Below are positions 8,515-17,643 of a DNA stretch of 64,000 nt, piece by piece. Under the pieces are notes generated by a model that had not been told where the DNA came from, did no database searches, and was given only the letters and a program-made list of their open reading frames with translations. Numbering within the stretch: position 1 is the stretch's first letter; every line of letters starts with the position of its first letter. This DNA is from Alphaproteobacteria bacterium. Lineage in GTDB: Bacteria > Pseudomonadota > Alphaproteobacteria > Rhizobiales > Rhizobiaceae. The stretch lies in assembly GCA_018823835.1 (NCBI GenBank), contig JAHJHT010000002.1, positions 1,364,001 to 1,428,000 of the forward strand. The letters run 5' to 3'. The position numbers were made by a program, and so were the translations under genes.

Positions 8515-9620
8515 CCTGCAAACCCGCTGAAAGCAAACTCGACACCGACGCTGGCGGCGACGCAACGGCAATCCTGCGCAGCCTCGCGCGCCGGATGATC
8601 GGCTTCTCGGGAGCCGACGTCGAAAGGCTTGTGCGTGAGGCGCGGCAACGTGCCCGGCGAGATCGACGCAATGTGACCTATGCCGATCTGGAAGCACTCG
8701 TTGCCGCGACACAGCCGCCGATGTCGCCCGAGATGCGTCGTAGACTTGCCGTGCACGAAGCCGGGCATGCCTTGGTCCGGATTCTGCTGGGTATCGGGGA
8801 GATCACCCTGATCACCATTGAAGCCGCCGGCGGCGAGGCGTTCACCGAGTCTCTTGCGACCAATGACATCATCGAAACCGCCGGAGCATGCCGGGACTAC
8901 ATCGTTGCCCTCATGGCGGGTCGCGCTGCCGAACAGGTCGTATTCGGTTCTGTGCTTGCCGGATCGGGAGGGGCGATCCGCAGCGACCTGGCGCAGGCGA
9001 CAAAGCTGGCAACCGCGGCGGAAACGTCGCTGGGCTTTGGGAGTCGGCAGCCGCTCCTCTACCGAGACCCCGATCACTGGCAGATCCTGTTGCAGAGGGA
9101 TGCCCGTCTCGCACGACGCGTGCATTCGCGGCTAGCCAAGGCGGAGCGCAGCGCGCGGCGCATCGTCAGGCAGAATCGGCATCGCCTGGATCTGATCGTC
9201 GACGAGTTGGTCTCTCGGGGTACGCTGGAGGGGGCGGATTTGGCGGGTTTATCCCAAGTGTGCGGGCCAGCTGGGGAACTGGCCGCACCCTCGGGTGGTC
9301 TGAGAGCTCAGGCAAGTTTGACTTCGACGCAAGTCGAACCGGGTCAGCCGACTTTAATACACATTGACCGATTTCAACGCAGACATGAACGGTCTTGCGC
9401 CTCGATCACTTGGAGACATTGTCTATGGGAAGATGGCGGAGTGAGCGTCACCGGCGTCTGGCGGACTTGCGCGGTTTGCACAACAGACGGTGCAGCGAAA
9501 CAGTGGTCTCGAAAGCGATGTGGGGCGGCACGCCCCGCAGGCGCGACCAGTAAGAGCGCGGAGATGATCAGGGCCGCGCGCCCAGGCACCCCGTTCCGTG
9601 TTCCGCAGGACGTTCCTTGA
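8511..9620 (+). CDS. FtsH-like M41 zinc metalloprotease subunit, separate from its ATPase
   Basis: The product starts with the small helical lid of an AAA domain (ARRMIGFSGADVERLVREAR) and continues into a peptidase M41 domain. The zinc-binding HEAGH lies at residues 82-86 (counted from ATG 8511) and the third-ligand segment IRSDLAQAT follows at about residue 159. The ATG at 8511 overlaps the TGA of the ATPase ORF as ATGA; a GTG at 8499 is an alternative start. FtsH normally carries both domains in one chain with membrane segments, which are not evident here. After about residue 245 the sequence no longer resembles M41 and runs through unrelated sequence into the duplicated formyltransferase fragment. 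The natural stop was therefore probably lost in a rearrangement. Confidence 0.75.
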   Translation: MTCKPAESKLDTDAGGDATAILRSLARRMIGFSGADVERLVREARQRARRDRRNVTYADLEALVAATQPPMSPEMRRRLAVHEAGHALVRILLGIGEITLITIEAAGGEAFTESLATNDIIETAGACRDYIVALMAGRAAEQVVFGSVLAGSGGAIRSDLAQATKLATAAETSLGFGSRQPLLYRDPDHWQILLQRDARLARRVHSRLAKAERSARRIVRQNRHRLDLIVDELVSRGTLEGADLAGLSQVCGPAGELAAPSGGLRAQASLTSTQVEPGQPTLIHIDRFQRRHERSCASITWRHCLWEDGGVSVTGVWRTCAVCTTDGAAKQWSRKRCGAARPAGATSKSAEMIRAARPGTPFRVPQDVP

Positions 9621-9967
9621 TCGTTTCGGCACGAAAGCCGTGAACCTGCACCCCGCTTCGCTGCCTGCTTATCGGGGGCCCCATGTGACCCAAGCACTGG
9701 TTCTGGATGGCCAGATCGTGGAAAACGCATGCGTGACCCTCCACCGGATGGATGCAGGATTCGATAGTGGCGACCTGATCGAAACACGACCGATCGCCTA
9801 TCCGGAAGATGGCAATTTCGCACGCTATACGGCTAGCGCAGCGAGGGCCGCCTGGTATCTGACCGCCCAAGCGCTGCCGCGCTACTTGGCAGGGGAATTG
9901 GCAGCGCAGCCCCAGAACGAGGGCGAGGCGCGCTACCGACGCATGGATCTCAGGAAGATCGCGATCG
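9591..9967 (+). pseudogene. Frameshifted internal fragment of the RiPP-cluster formyltransferase
   Basis: This stretch aligns base for base with 32770-33145, with about 14 differences by eye including one inserted base (GTTCC against GTCC), roughly 96% identity. It covers the catalytic NLHP and FDSGD motifs. The insertion moves the first codons (PFRVPQDV) out of frame with the rest, so the fragment is dead. Homology starts and stops abruptly inside the gene, which indicates a partial duplication by recombination. The preceding protease frame reads straight into it. Confidence 0.9.
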
Positions 9968-10274
9968 TAGATTTTCAGCGAGCACACGTGCACACATACG
10001 AATGTCTGGATGACCTATAACGTGGCACAGCTAGCTCCACCCGTGTCTTTTCCTCACCTTCCCAACTGCTCCCAGTGGGTTCACTCCAGCTGGCGCGACC
10101 AACTCGGCGCGACGCGTGCACCGGGTGTTGGGTTTGCCTGGTGGCGGAAACCTCCGTTTCGAAGGGGTGCAGACGAGAGCGACTACAGCTAGCGACCCGA
10201 AACTGTGTGGCAGCGCAGCTAATGGACAAGTCTCTTGCTAGTGGATGACGCGCAACAAACCGAAGGACTACGAG

Positions 10275-11456
10275 ATGAGCACCATCGCCTCCGTACTGAC
10301 CGCCGCCGGCCTCCTGATCGCCCCGCCCGCCGTCCAAGGGACGTCTACCGCGCAAAGCGCGGGCCCAACGCTTCCCTCAGAGACGACGATCGGCAGCATC
10401 GAACGGGTATTTGCGTTCGAGGTGGGCCCCATGCCCACCGGGGTGACGGTGTCGCATGACGGACGGATCTTTGTGAACTTCCCGCGCTGGGGCGACGAAG
10501 TGTCGTATACGGTCGGCGAGATCCGCGACGGCAAGATCTTGGCCTATCCCGATGCCGCCATCAACGAGGCTGACCCCTCTAAGCCGGGCACCTCGCTTCT
10601 AAGTGTTCAGAGCGTAGTCGTCGATCCGGCCAACCGGCTGTGGATCCTCGACACGGCAGCGCCGGAATTTGCGGCGCCCATCGCCGGCGGCGCCAAGCTG
10701 GTGGCCGTCGACCTCGTCACCAACAAGGTGGTGAAGACCATCGTATTCTCGACTACCGTTATCCTCTCCTCAACCTATGTGAACGACGTCCGCTTCGATC
10801 TCTCCGCCGGCGAGGAAGGCGTCGCCTACATCACCGACTCCTCTGTGACCGGCCCCGGCGGCATCATCGTGGTGGACCTTGCGACCGGTGATGCTTGGCG
10901 CAAGCTGACTGGCCACGCTTCCACGTCGCCCGATCCGGCCTTTATTCCGGTGGTCGAAGGCGAACGGATGGCGATCCGCCAGAAGGGCAAGCCGCCGGCC
11001 CCGTTTGCTGTCGCCTCCGACGGCATCGCCATCTCGGCTGATGGAAAGACGTTGTTCTACTGCCCGCTATCGAGCCGGCACATGTATTCCGTGCCGACCG
11101 CCCTGTTGCTCGACCGCAAGGTCGATGAAGCAACGCTCGCCGCCGCCGTCGTTGATCTTGGCGAGAAGGGCGCGTCGGATGGATTGGAGACCGACGACAA
11201 GGGTCGCGTCTATGCGGGCGACTATGAGCGCAACAGCATTCGGCAGCGCCAAGCTGATGGCGAGTGGAAGACCATCGCGCATGATCCGCGCATCCTCTGG
11301 CCGGACACGCTGTCCGTCGGCAAAGACGGGTACCTCTACTTCACCGCCAATCAGCTGCAGCGGCAGTCGCAGTTCCACGAAGGCCGGGATCTTCGCCAGC
11401 ACCCGTACAGCCTGTTCCGTGTCAAAGTCGACGCCGGACCCGTACTACTGAAGTAG
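10275..11456 (+). CDS. Secreted yellow/major royal jelly-like beta-propeller protein
   Basis: 393 residues when started at ATG 10275, which has AAGGA 9 nt upstream; an in-frame ATG at 10245 has no such site. The N-terminus is a Sec-type signal peptide ending near AQSA. The mature part contains repeated propeller-like signatures (PTGVTVSHDGRIFVNFPRW, VDPANRLWILDT, NDVRFD, GVAYITDSS, SDGIAISADGKTLFY). These are typical of the MRJP/yellow family, relatives of gluconolactonase-like propellers. The enzymatic role of bacterial members is not established, and lactonase or quinone/sugar-binding functions are possible. A short hairpin follows the stop. Confidence 0.8.
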   Translation: MSTIASVLTAAGLLIAPPAVQGTSTAQSAGPTLPSETTIGSIERVFAFEVGPMPTGVTVSHDGRIFVNFPRWGDEVSYTVGEIRDGKILAYPDAAINEADPSKPGTSLLSVQSVVVDPANRLWILDTAAPEFAAPIAGGAKLVAVDLVTNKVVKTIVFSTTVILSSTYVNDVRFDLSAGEEGVAYITDSSVTGPGGIIVVDLATGDAWRKLTGHASTSPDPAFIPVVEGERMAIRQKGKPPAPFAVASDGIAISADGKTLFYCPLSSRHMYSVPTALLLDRKVDEATLAAAVVDLGEKGASDGLETDDKGRVYAGDYERNSIRQRQADGEWKTIAHDPRILWPDTLSVGKDGYLYFTANQLQRQSQFHEGRDLRQHPYSLFRVKVDAGPVLLK

Positions 11457-11457
11457 A

Positions 11458-11473
11458 GTCGCCGCGTGGCGAC
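11458..11473 (+). terminator. Hairpin after the MRJP-like gene
   Basis: Perfect stem GTCGCC/GGCGAC with a GCGT loop, starting two bases after the stop codon. There is no strong T-run. Confidence 0.4.
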
Positions 11474-12097
11474 CTCAATTCTTGAAGCTGCCATCCCCTT
11501 CGCGGCAAACGAAGTCGAGCGCAGAATTCCCCAACGGATAAGCCCCCCTTTTTGAGACGCGGTTTCTACCTTTACTGCGTTGTCGCGACCGGTGCGGTGA
11601 CGACCATCACCTTCAGACACCTTCTCGCAAGCGGGGGAGATGCTCGAAGGCTCGGGTGGCGATATCGGGCACATCACGGGATCCGACGGCAAGAACTTCA
11701 AAGCAGCGTCCATGTAGCGTTCGAACCTGCTCGTACCATTGTACTGATGAGGCCCTGAGCCTCGACTGCCATTCTCGGGGCCGAGTCATCTTGCGAGGCA
11801 TCCATTTTTCTACGCGAAGACTACTCGTCGTCTGAGGCAAATTCGGAGCAGACGCCGGTCATCGAGCCCTCAATATCGGCCTACCAATTCTCGGTCCCGC
11901 GACGAACTGTCTGAAGAAGGTCCCGATATTCCATTCTGCTTTGCACCCTCAAGTCGGCCACCCAGGCCAATACTGCTTCCGTCAAGAGCGGACGATCTGT
12001 CACAATACTCGGATGTCGAGAATGCGCCTCATGTCGACGTGTAGCGCTGCCCGCAACTGATGCTCAGAGCTGGCGTCCAGCGAAGCCGCCGGCAGGC
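11474..12097. other. Gene-free stretch (about 620 bp) containing one dispersed repeat
   Basis: No gene recognised. It holds one copy of the dispersed 60-nt element (11938-11999) and the 3' flank of the AraC regulator. Confidence 0.4.
11938..11999 (+). repeat. Dispersed 60-nt element, copy 1
   Basis: Begins GCTTTGCACCCTCAAGTCGG and has the AAGAGCGGAC 3' motif about 46-48 nt further on. It matches the pattern of the copies near 27.4, 39.5, 48.5, 50.1, 59.5 and 61.2 kb. Confidence 0.6.
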
Positions 12098-13045
12098 CTA
12101 AGTGGATGCGCGCCGGGCTTCGCCTGGCCGCATCCCGTAGCGGAGATAGAATGCCCGGCTGAAGGCGCTCTCGGACTGGTAGCCGACCTCCGCTGCGATC
12201 CCTGCCAGACTTCTCTTCGATCCCGAGAGCTTGCGCCGGGCAAGTTCGAGCCTCAAATCCGACAGGAAGGCAAGCGGTGCAATGTTTGCTGTCCTGCGGA
12301 AAATGCGCACCAGATTGGCCCGAGACGAATTGGAGACACCTGCCAGTTCGTCAAGGCTCCAGGACCGACCGGGATCCTCGAGCATAGCCGCCGCTGCCCG
12401 ACCTGCCTGCGGATGCCCCAGAAGCGCGAGGAGCGTATTCGAGCCGAGGTCAGCCTCAAGGTGAACGCGTACCGCCATGACCAGCAGGGCACTGGCGATG
12501 TCGGCTGCGATCGCCGCGGCTCCAGGCCGCGCAGCTTCCAGTTCGCGCGCCAGGAGGGAGATCAGGCCGCCGATGCTTCTTGCGTCGCCGCCCGCGGCCG
12601 CCTCGATGATGATCACATCTGGGAGCGCCGACAGGACGAGATTTTCTCCAGCATGATCGAAACGTAGCCTGCCGCATACCAATTTGGCTTCGGGCTCGGC
12701 ATCGTTGGTCTTGACGAGGATACCGTCCGTCGATCGATTGCTTATGTTGAAGGGACCTGGGTCCCAAGGCTCGGTGCTGGCAGCATGGACGACGTGTGGG
12801 CTTCCATGCGGCAGTACGGCAACATCACCGGCAACCATGGGCAAAGACCGACCGGTTTCCGGCAAGAAGAGGACGCAGTTCCCTCCCGTCACAATATGGA
12901 ATGGAGCCCAGGCCTCGGGCTCCCTGGCATGTACGGAGGCCCATTGGGCACCGAACCTGCAAACATATTGCAGTTCGGGGCGAACCCTTAGCAGGGGCGC
13001 CAATGCGCTTAGGACATCTGCCGAACTGTTCCGATCCGCACCCAT
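12098..13045 (-). CDS. AraC-family transcriptional regulator with N-terminal cupin domain
   Basis: The N-terminal half is a cupin_6-type sensor domain (WAPFHIVTGGNCVLFLPE, GDVAVLPHGSPHVVHA). The last 100 residues carry the two helix-turn-helix motifs of AraC/XylS (LDELAGVSNSSRANLVRIF, and the second helix pair AGIAAEVGYQSESAFSRAF). The ATG at 13045 is preferred because AGGGG lies 7-11 nt upstream; the frame continues to 13231, but that extension is low-complexity. It diverges from the histidine kinase gene 230 bp away and faces the MRJP-like gene. Members of this group usually respond to small hydrophobic ligands or stress. The target is unknown. Confidence 0.85.
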   Translation of the reverse strand: MGADRNSSADVLSALAPLLRVRPELQYVCRFGAQWASVHAREPEAWAPFHIVTGGNCVLFLPETGRSLPMVAGDVAVLPHGSPHVVHAASTEPWDPGPFNISNRSTDGILVKTNDAEPEAKLVCGRLRFDHAGENLVLSALPDVIIIEAAAGGDARSIGGLISLLARELEAARPGAAAIAADIASALLVMAVRVHLEADLGSNTLLALLGHPQAGRAAAAMLEDPGRSWSLDELAGVSNSSRANLVRIFRRTANIAPLAFLSDLRLELARRKLSGSKRSLAGIAAEVGYQSESAFSRAFYLRYGMRPGEARRAST

Positions 13046-13277
13046 GGTTCTGGAACCCCTAAAGTGATCCGTCCGAACACGGAGCTGATCCTCCGTGACA
13101 TTCACAAGGGGATTTTCTGCCGGTAATTGTTGCGGTGCACCCTGCAACATGGAGCCAGGCGTTGGAAGGGAAATTTTGCTCTGACGAGCGTCAGCCTTGG
13201 AGGAATCGGGGCTCACAGCAGCGGCTGGCACATGGGAAATGCAGCCGCCCGATAGGTGACTAACGGAGCCGCCGATA

Positions 13278-15332
13278 ATGAAACGCGCGTCGAACGTAAA
13301 GCATTGGGCAGGTACTGTGTGCGCGAGTCTCCTGGCGGGCGCAGTTTTCGCGATCGACCTCCAGGAAGGCCTCGATGCGGCCGTGGCGGTCCTCTACGCG
13401 CTGGTTATTGTGCTCGGCGCCCGTTGGAGTGGACGCCGTTCGGTATGGTTCTGGACGGGCCTGTGTGCTGTTCTTGCGGTTGCGTCCTACCTCTGGGTAC
13501 ATGGCGAACGACCGGACTTGTCCAGTACGTTGCGTCTCGTCTTCGCGCTGGTTGCTATCGGCATTTCGGCCGCACTGTCGTGGAGCCGCCAACTGCTGCT
13601 GGAGGTGCAGAAGGAATTGCGGGAAACCGAGCAGGCGCAGCGGATCATCGTCGATTCAGTGCCGCAGGTTCTGTGGGGTACGTTGCCGGATGGGACCTGC
13701 GACTTCCTGAACGCGCGCTACACCGAGATGACCGGCCTAGATGTCGGAGAGGCCATTCGAGAGCAAAGCTGGACAGAAGCGATCCATCCCGACGACCGCG
13801 AGGAAATGGCCAGGCTGTTCTCGGTTGCGCGGGAGACTGGAGATGAATTTCGCGCAAGTGCACGCGTCCGGCGACGCGACGGTTCCTACCGTTGGGTGAC
13901 ATCGGTCGGTCGGCCGATCCGGTCGCCGCAGACCGGCCAGATTAGCAGATGGTTTGGCGGGCTGTTCGATGTCGACGACGAGTTCCGCGCACAAGAGAAG
14001 ATTCACGAACTCAACGAGACCCTGGAACGGTTGGTCGCCGAACGAACCGCAGAGCTTGACGAGACACGATGGCGGTTCCGTAGCCTTTACGACAGCCCCA
14101 ACATATTCGTTGCGGAACAGAACTGGAGCGAGGCCGGCATCGTCCTTCAGAAGCTGAAGGCAGACGGCGTGACAGATCTGCGCGGTCACCTGCTGAAGCA
14201 TCACGACCTTCTCCAAGCATGCATCGATGGCGTGCGAACCGTCGACGTCAACGACGCCATATGGCGGAAGCTGGGCTTCGACTCCAAACTGGACCTTGTT
14301 GCCAAGGCACCACGTGAGGGCGTCGTCGATCCGGTTGCGGCCTTGCTGCCACAGCTAGAAGCTCTTTACGAGGGACGCGATTACGTGACCGGCACGACGA
14401 CCCTTATCCGCGCCGACGGGGGAAGAATGCCCGTCATTTTCGCTGTGAACTTGCTTGCTGACGGAACGGCCTACGCCACCCTCTTCGACATCACGGAACG
14501 GGAAAAGGCGCATGAGCTCATGGTGGCGGCACAGCAGGAACTGGCACGCGCCAGTCGTATAGCGACAGTCGGCGCATTGTCGATTTCAATAGCGCATGAA
14601 CTCAATCAGCCGATCACGTCCATGTCGGTCGATATCGACATGGCCGGGCGGATTCTCGCGAAGGAGGCGCCCATGTCCGATGCGACTGCCCGCATCGTTG
14701 AACGATTGAAGCGCAACGTGCATCGCCTCGCCAGCATCGTCCAGCGAACACGGGACCAGATTGCCAACCGGCGTCGCGCGTTCGAATGCGTGGATATTGC
14801 AGCCTTGGCCGAGGAAACGCGGCTCACTCTGGAGAGAGAAATCATAGCTCGACGCGCCGTCGTCAAGGTTCGGGTCAAGGAGATGTTACCGTCAGTAAGC
14901 GCCGATCGCGTGGCGTTGCAGCAGGTCCTGGTCAATCTGATCGTTAATGCGCTGGATGCCGTAACGGCGGCGCCCGAGGACCGACGCACCGTCGAAGTCA
15001 AACTTGACCGCGACAACGAGGGATCTGTCCAGGTGACGGTGACGGACACCGGACCCGGCATTCGCGACGAAGACATCCCCAGAATTTTCGAACCCTTTTT
15101 TACGACGAAGAAGGGAGGCATCGGTATGGGCCTGCAGATCTGCCGCACGACAGTTGAGGAGCTTGGCGGAGAGCTACGCGCCTTTAATCAGCTGAAAGGC
15201 GGCGCTGCATTCCAGTTCAGTCTTCCCCCGGCGGTGACCGAAGGCGCCGAAACCCCATCCTCAGACACCGATGCTGTAGGTGACCTTGCTGCCCAGCTCC
15301 TCGACGAAGTGCCAGAACGCCCGGAAGCCTAA
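13278..15332 (+). CDS. Membrane PAS sensor histidine kinase (FixL-like architecture)
   Basis: 684 residues. Residues 8-110 contain three to four membrane helices. They are followed by a PAS domain (about 125-245, with the PAC-like RRRDGSYRWVTSVGRPI), a coiled linker and a second PAS-like domain (about 255-410). The HisKA domain has the phosphoacceptor His440 in SIAHELNQP, and a HATPase_c domain follows with N box NLIVNALDAV, G1 DTGPG, F box FEPFFTTK and G2 GMGLQICR. All catalytic boxes are present. Two response regulators follow within 1.4 kb, one on each strand. The FixJ-type regulator at 16072 is the most likely partner. Confidence 0.9.
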   Translation: MKRASNVKHWAGTVCASLLAGAVFAIDLQEGLDAAVAVLYALVIVLGARWSGRRSVWFWTGLCAVLAVASYLWVHGERPDLSSTLRLVFALVAIGISAALSWSRQLLLEVQKELRETEQAQRIIVDSVPQVLWGTLPDGTCDFLNARYTEMTGLDVGEAIREQSWTEAIHPDDREEMARLFSVARETGDEFRASARVRRRDGSYRWVTSVGRPIRSPQTGQISRWFGGLFDVDDEFRAQEKIHELNETLERLVAERTAELDETRWRFRSLYDSPNIFVAEQNWSEAGIVLQKLKADGVTDLRGHLLKHHDLLQACIDGVRTVDVNDAIWRKLGFDSKLDLVAKAPREGVVDPVAALLPQLEALYEGRDYVTGTTTLIRADGGRMPVIFAVNLLADGTAYATLFDITEREKAHELMVAAQQELARASRIATVGALSISIAHELNQPITSMSVDIDMAGRILAKEAPMSDATARIVERLKRNVHRLASIVQRTRDQIANRRRAFECVDIAALAEETRLTLEREIIARRAVVKVRVKEMLPSVSADRVALQQVLVNLIVNALDAVTAAPEDRRTVEVKLDRDNEGSVQVTVTDTGPGIRDEDIPRIFEPFFTTKKGGIGMGLQICRTTVEELGGELRAFNQLKGGAAFQFSLPPAVTEGAETPSSDTDAVGDLAAQLLDEVPERPEA

Positions 15333-15386
15333 GATCCGGCTGCAAGTGTCGAGGAGATTGGGGCTGTGGCGGCCCAGAGATTTGCC

Positions 15387-15761
15387 CTAGGAGGCCGGCT
15401 CAAGGACCCTATGCAGAATTCCGATCAACGCGGCCGTATCAAGCGGCTTGGGGAGCAGGCAGATGGCGCCGGCAGCCAATGCCCTCCGGCGCATCGCCGC
15501 GGTTGCAAATGCCGAGATCAGGATGATCGGCGTGCTGTCGCCGGCAAGCGCCAGCCTGCGGCAAAGTTCGAGGCCCGTGATGCCGGGCATCTGGACGTCG
15601 CTGACGATGCACTGCGCATCTGTCGCGTCCGTCCTCTCGAGAAACGCTTCCGCACTAGCGTACAGGGACGAACGGTAGCCGGTATATTCGACCAGGGTTT
15701 CCAGCGAGTGACGCAAGTCTTCCTGGTCGTCGATTATGGCGACGAGTGGTGCCGGATACAT
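15387..15761 (-). CDS. Stand-alone response regulator receiver
   Basis: 124 residues forming one CheY-like receiver domain with no output domain. The acidic pocket is in AIIDDQEDLR, the phospho-acceptor is Asp55 in IVSDVQMPG, the conserved Ser/Thr is in LISAF and Lys lies in LLPKPL. It is convergent with the kinase gene (54 bp between stops). Single-domain receivers in such loci often act as phosphate sinks or FixJ-pathway modulators; this role is inferred. Confidence 0.85.
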   Translation of the reverse strand: MYPAPLVAIIDDQEDLRHSLETLVEYTGYRSSLYASAEAFLERTDATDAQCIVSDVQMPGITGLELCRRLALAGDSTPIILISAFATAAMRRRALAAGAICLLPKPLDTAALIGILHRVLEPAS

Positions 15762-16071
15762 TTCGCTGCTAACAAGCGCTCTCGGCCAGACGTTCGATCA
15801 TTCTGTTACTTCCTTCGTCTTCCTGCCGCTCGACCCAAGGCGATAGTCGAGAGCGACAGCGGTGATTTTCGAGAAGATCCTCGGCGTTGAGCATATAAAC
15901 ATCGACGATGCGCGGAAGGCACCGGCTACCAAGGTATGGGCCGGACATGGCAAAGGATGGTGGATGGTTCCCCGATGCTTTGGTAGAAATTGACAACGCC
16001 AATTGGTGGCATGGTTTCATTCCGACCGCCCAACGGAGAAATCCCGGGAAGCTGAGAGAGGTGATATTCTG

Positions 16072-16731
16072 GTGAATGGACAGCCCAGATCGACTGCTAG
16101 CACCCTCAAGCCAGCGACCGACCAGGCTTCGCGTCCACTAGTGCTCATCGTCGATGACGACGCCGAACTTCGGGAAACATTAAAGGATCTGTTCGGATCG
16201 ATCGCCATTGCAGCGCAAGCTTTCGCTACGACTCGTGAACTGCTTGATAACGGACTGCCTGACCGGCCTAGCTGCCTTGTGCTCGATTTGCGGCTGCCTG
16301 GCTCGAGTGGACTTGAACTGCAGAAGCAGTTGGCTGCCATGGGCTCCGAAGTCCCAATCGTCTTCATAACGGGACACGCGGACGTCTCTACATCAGTGAG
16401 GGCCATGAAGGCGGGTGCAGTCGACTTCCTGCCAAAGCCCTTCCGGGACCAGGAACTCCTCGACGCTGTAACTTCTGCGCTCCGCGTCGACGGTGAGCGC
16501 CGTGCGAAGGATCGCGACCTTTCCGAACTCCGAGATCTCGCGAACCACCTCACCCCTCGGGAAATCGATGTCCTGCGCGGGGTCAGCCGTGGTTTGTTGA
16601 ACAAGCAGATCGCCTATGAGATCGGCGTATCAGAGATCACTGTGAAGATGCATCGCAGCAGTGCCGGCCGGAAACTGAAGGTCAGGTCGGTTGTCGACAT
16701 GCTGCGAAAGATCGAGCTCCTCAAGCTCTAG
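16072..16731 (+). CDS. FixJ/NarL-type response regulator
   Basis: The receiver domain (residues 22-140; LIVDDDAELR, phospho-acceptor Asp72 in LVLDLRLPG, FITGHAD, LPKPF) is followed by a LuxR-type helix-turn-helix (LTPREIDVLRGVSRGLLNKQ, then IGVSEITVKMH). The start is taken as GTG 16072, which has a GAGAGGTG ribosome-binding site. The frame is open further upstream to a TTG at 16003. Its closeness to a PAS kinase fits a FixL/FixJ-like pair, although oxygen sensing cannot be inferred because no haem-PAS signature was checked. Confidence 0.88.
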   Translation: MNGQPRSTASTLKPATDQASRPLVLIVDDDAELRETLKDLFGSIAIAAQAFATTRELLDNGLPDRPSCLVLDLRLPGSSGLELQKQLAAMGSEVPIVFITGHADVSTSVRAMKAGAVDFLPKPFRDQELLDAVTSALRVDGERRAKDRDLSELRDLANHLTPREIDVLRGVSRGLLNKQIAYEIGVSEITVKMHRSSAGRKLKVRSVVDMLRKIELLKL

Positions 16732-16770
16732 CACCCCAAGAGTCTTGGCGGACCCGGGGTCCTGCGAAGG

Positions 16771-17583
16771 TCACGTCTTTGCACCTCGGTTGTTCCCCGC
16801 ATTCCCTGAATGCGCCTCGCCGGGTTCGCTTGGTTCCCAGGTCGGATAGACCAGATTGACAAGCAGCAGGGCAAACAGAGCACCTGCCAGTTCGGCGAGC
16901 ACGAACCATGCTGCAGTCGAACCCTGCAGGGCGGCCGGGCCGGATGCGAACAACGCCGCAATTGTAACTGCCGGGTTGGCGTATGACATCGAGGGCATCG
17001 CTATGATCGCGGCCGCCAGCCAGGCTCCGACGGCAAATGGCCCGGTCTCGGTTCGGCCACTGCGTGAGCAACCGAAAACCACCAGCATGAGACCCGCAGA
17101 CGCCAGCATCTCGCTTGCGATGACAACGTGAATCGGAAGTACGGATCCAGCATGAAATTCGATCTGCACGGTCATATGGGAACCCAGCATGGCGCCAATC
17201 ACGCCGCCGGCAAGTTGCGCGGCCACATATGCAACCGTACACGCTGTCCCACGCTCTCCGCGCAACCATTGCAGAAGGGTGATGAGCGGATTGAAGTGAC
17301 CTCCCGAGGCTGCTCCGAATGAAACAATGAGGCCGATCAGCGCGCCCGCAGTTGCGAGGGCAGCGATTAGCAAACCGAGCCCGGACGGCGCGCCAGCAAG
17401 TCGCGCCGACATCTGGCCGGATCCCACGATCGCAAGCATGAGCATCAACGTTCCGATGCCCTCGACCCCGGCGCGCCGGGTGAGTGCGGTCCTGGCGTCC
17501 GCTTCGAAAAAGCAGGCATCCTGCCGCAGCAGCGTGCTCCCACCTGCCGGCGATTGATTGCCGCGATCCCGAATTGCGTTCAT
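16771..17583 (-). CDS. MIP-family aquaporin/aquaglyceroporin-like channel
   Basis: 270 residues with about six membrane segments and the two half-helix signatures of major intrinsic proteins. The first is altered (GGHFNPLITLL, NPL instead of NPA) and the second is canonical (YANPAVTIAAL). Start ATG 17583 has GAGG upstream. It conducts water or small neutral solutes such as glycerol, urea, small amides or metalloid acids; selectivity is not readable here. It lies downstream of the metallo-hydrolase and nitrile hydratase-like genes on the same strand. Export or uptake of an amide-like product is possible but speculative. Confidence 0.8.
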   Translation of the reverse strand: MNAIRDRGNQSPAGGSTLLRQDACFFEADARTALTRRAGVEGIGTLMLMLAIVGSGQMSARLAGAPSGLGLLIAALATAGALIGLIVSFGAASGGHFNPLITLLQWLRGERGTACTVAYVAAQLAGGVIGAMLGSHMTVQIEFHAGSVLPIHVVIASEMLASAGLMLVVFGCSRSGRTETGPFAVGAWLAAAIIAMPSMSYANPAVTIAALFASGPAALQGSTAAWFVLAELAGALFALLLVNLVYPTWEPSEPGEAHSGNAGNNRGAKT

Positions 17584-17643
17584 CAGAAACCTCACTCGCT
17601 CGTCACGTGTACTGCTGGCGGCTACAGCTTGCTGGCTTCTTCG

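Noticed and set aside
16741..16760. Terminator between the FixJ-type gene and the aquaporin gene
   Set aside because: CCAAGA-G-TCTTGG is a palindrome, but its one-base centre cannot form a hairpin loop of useful stability.
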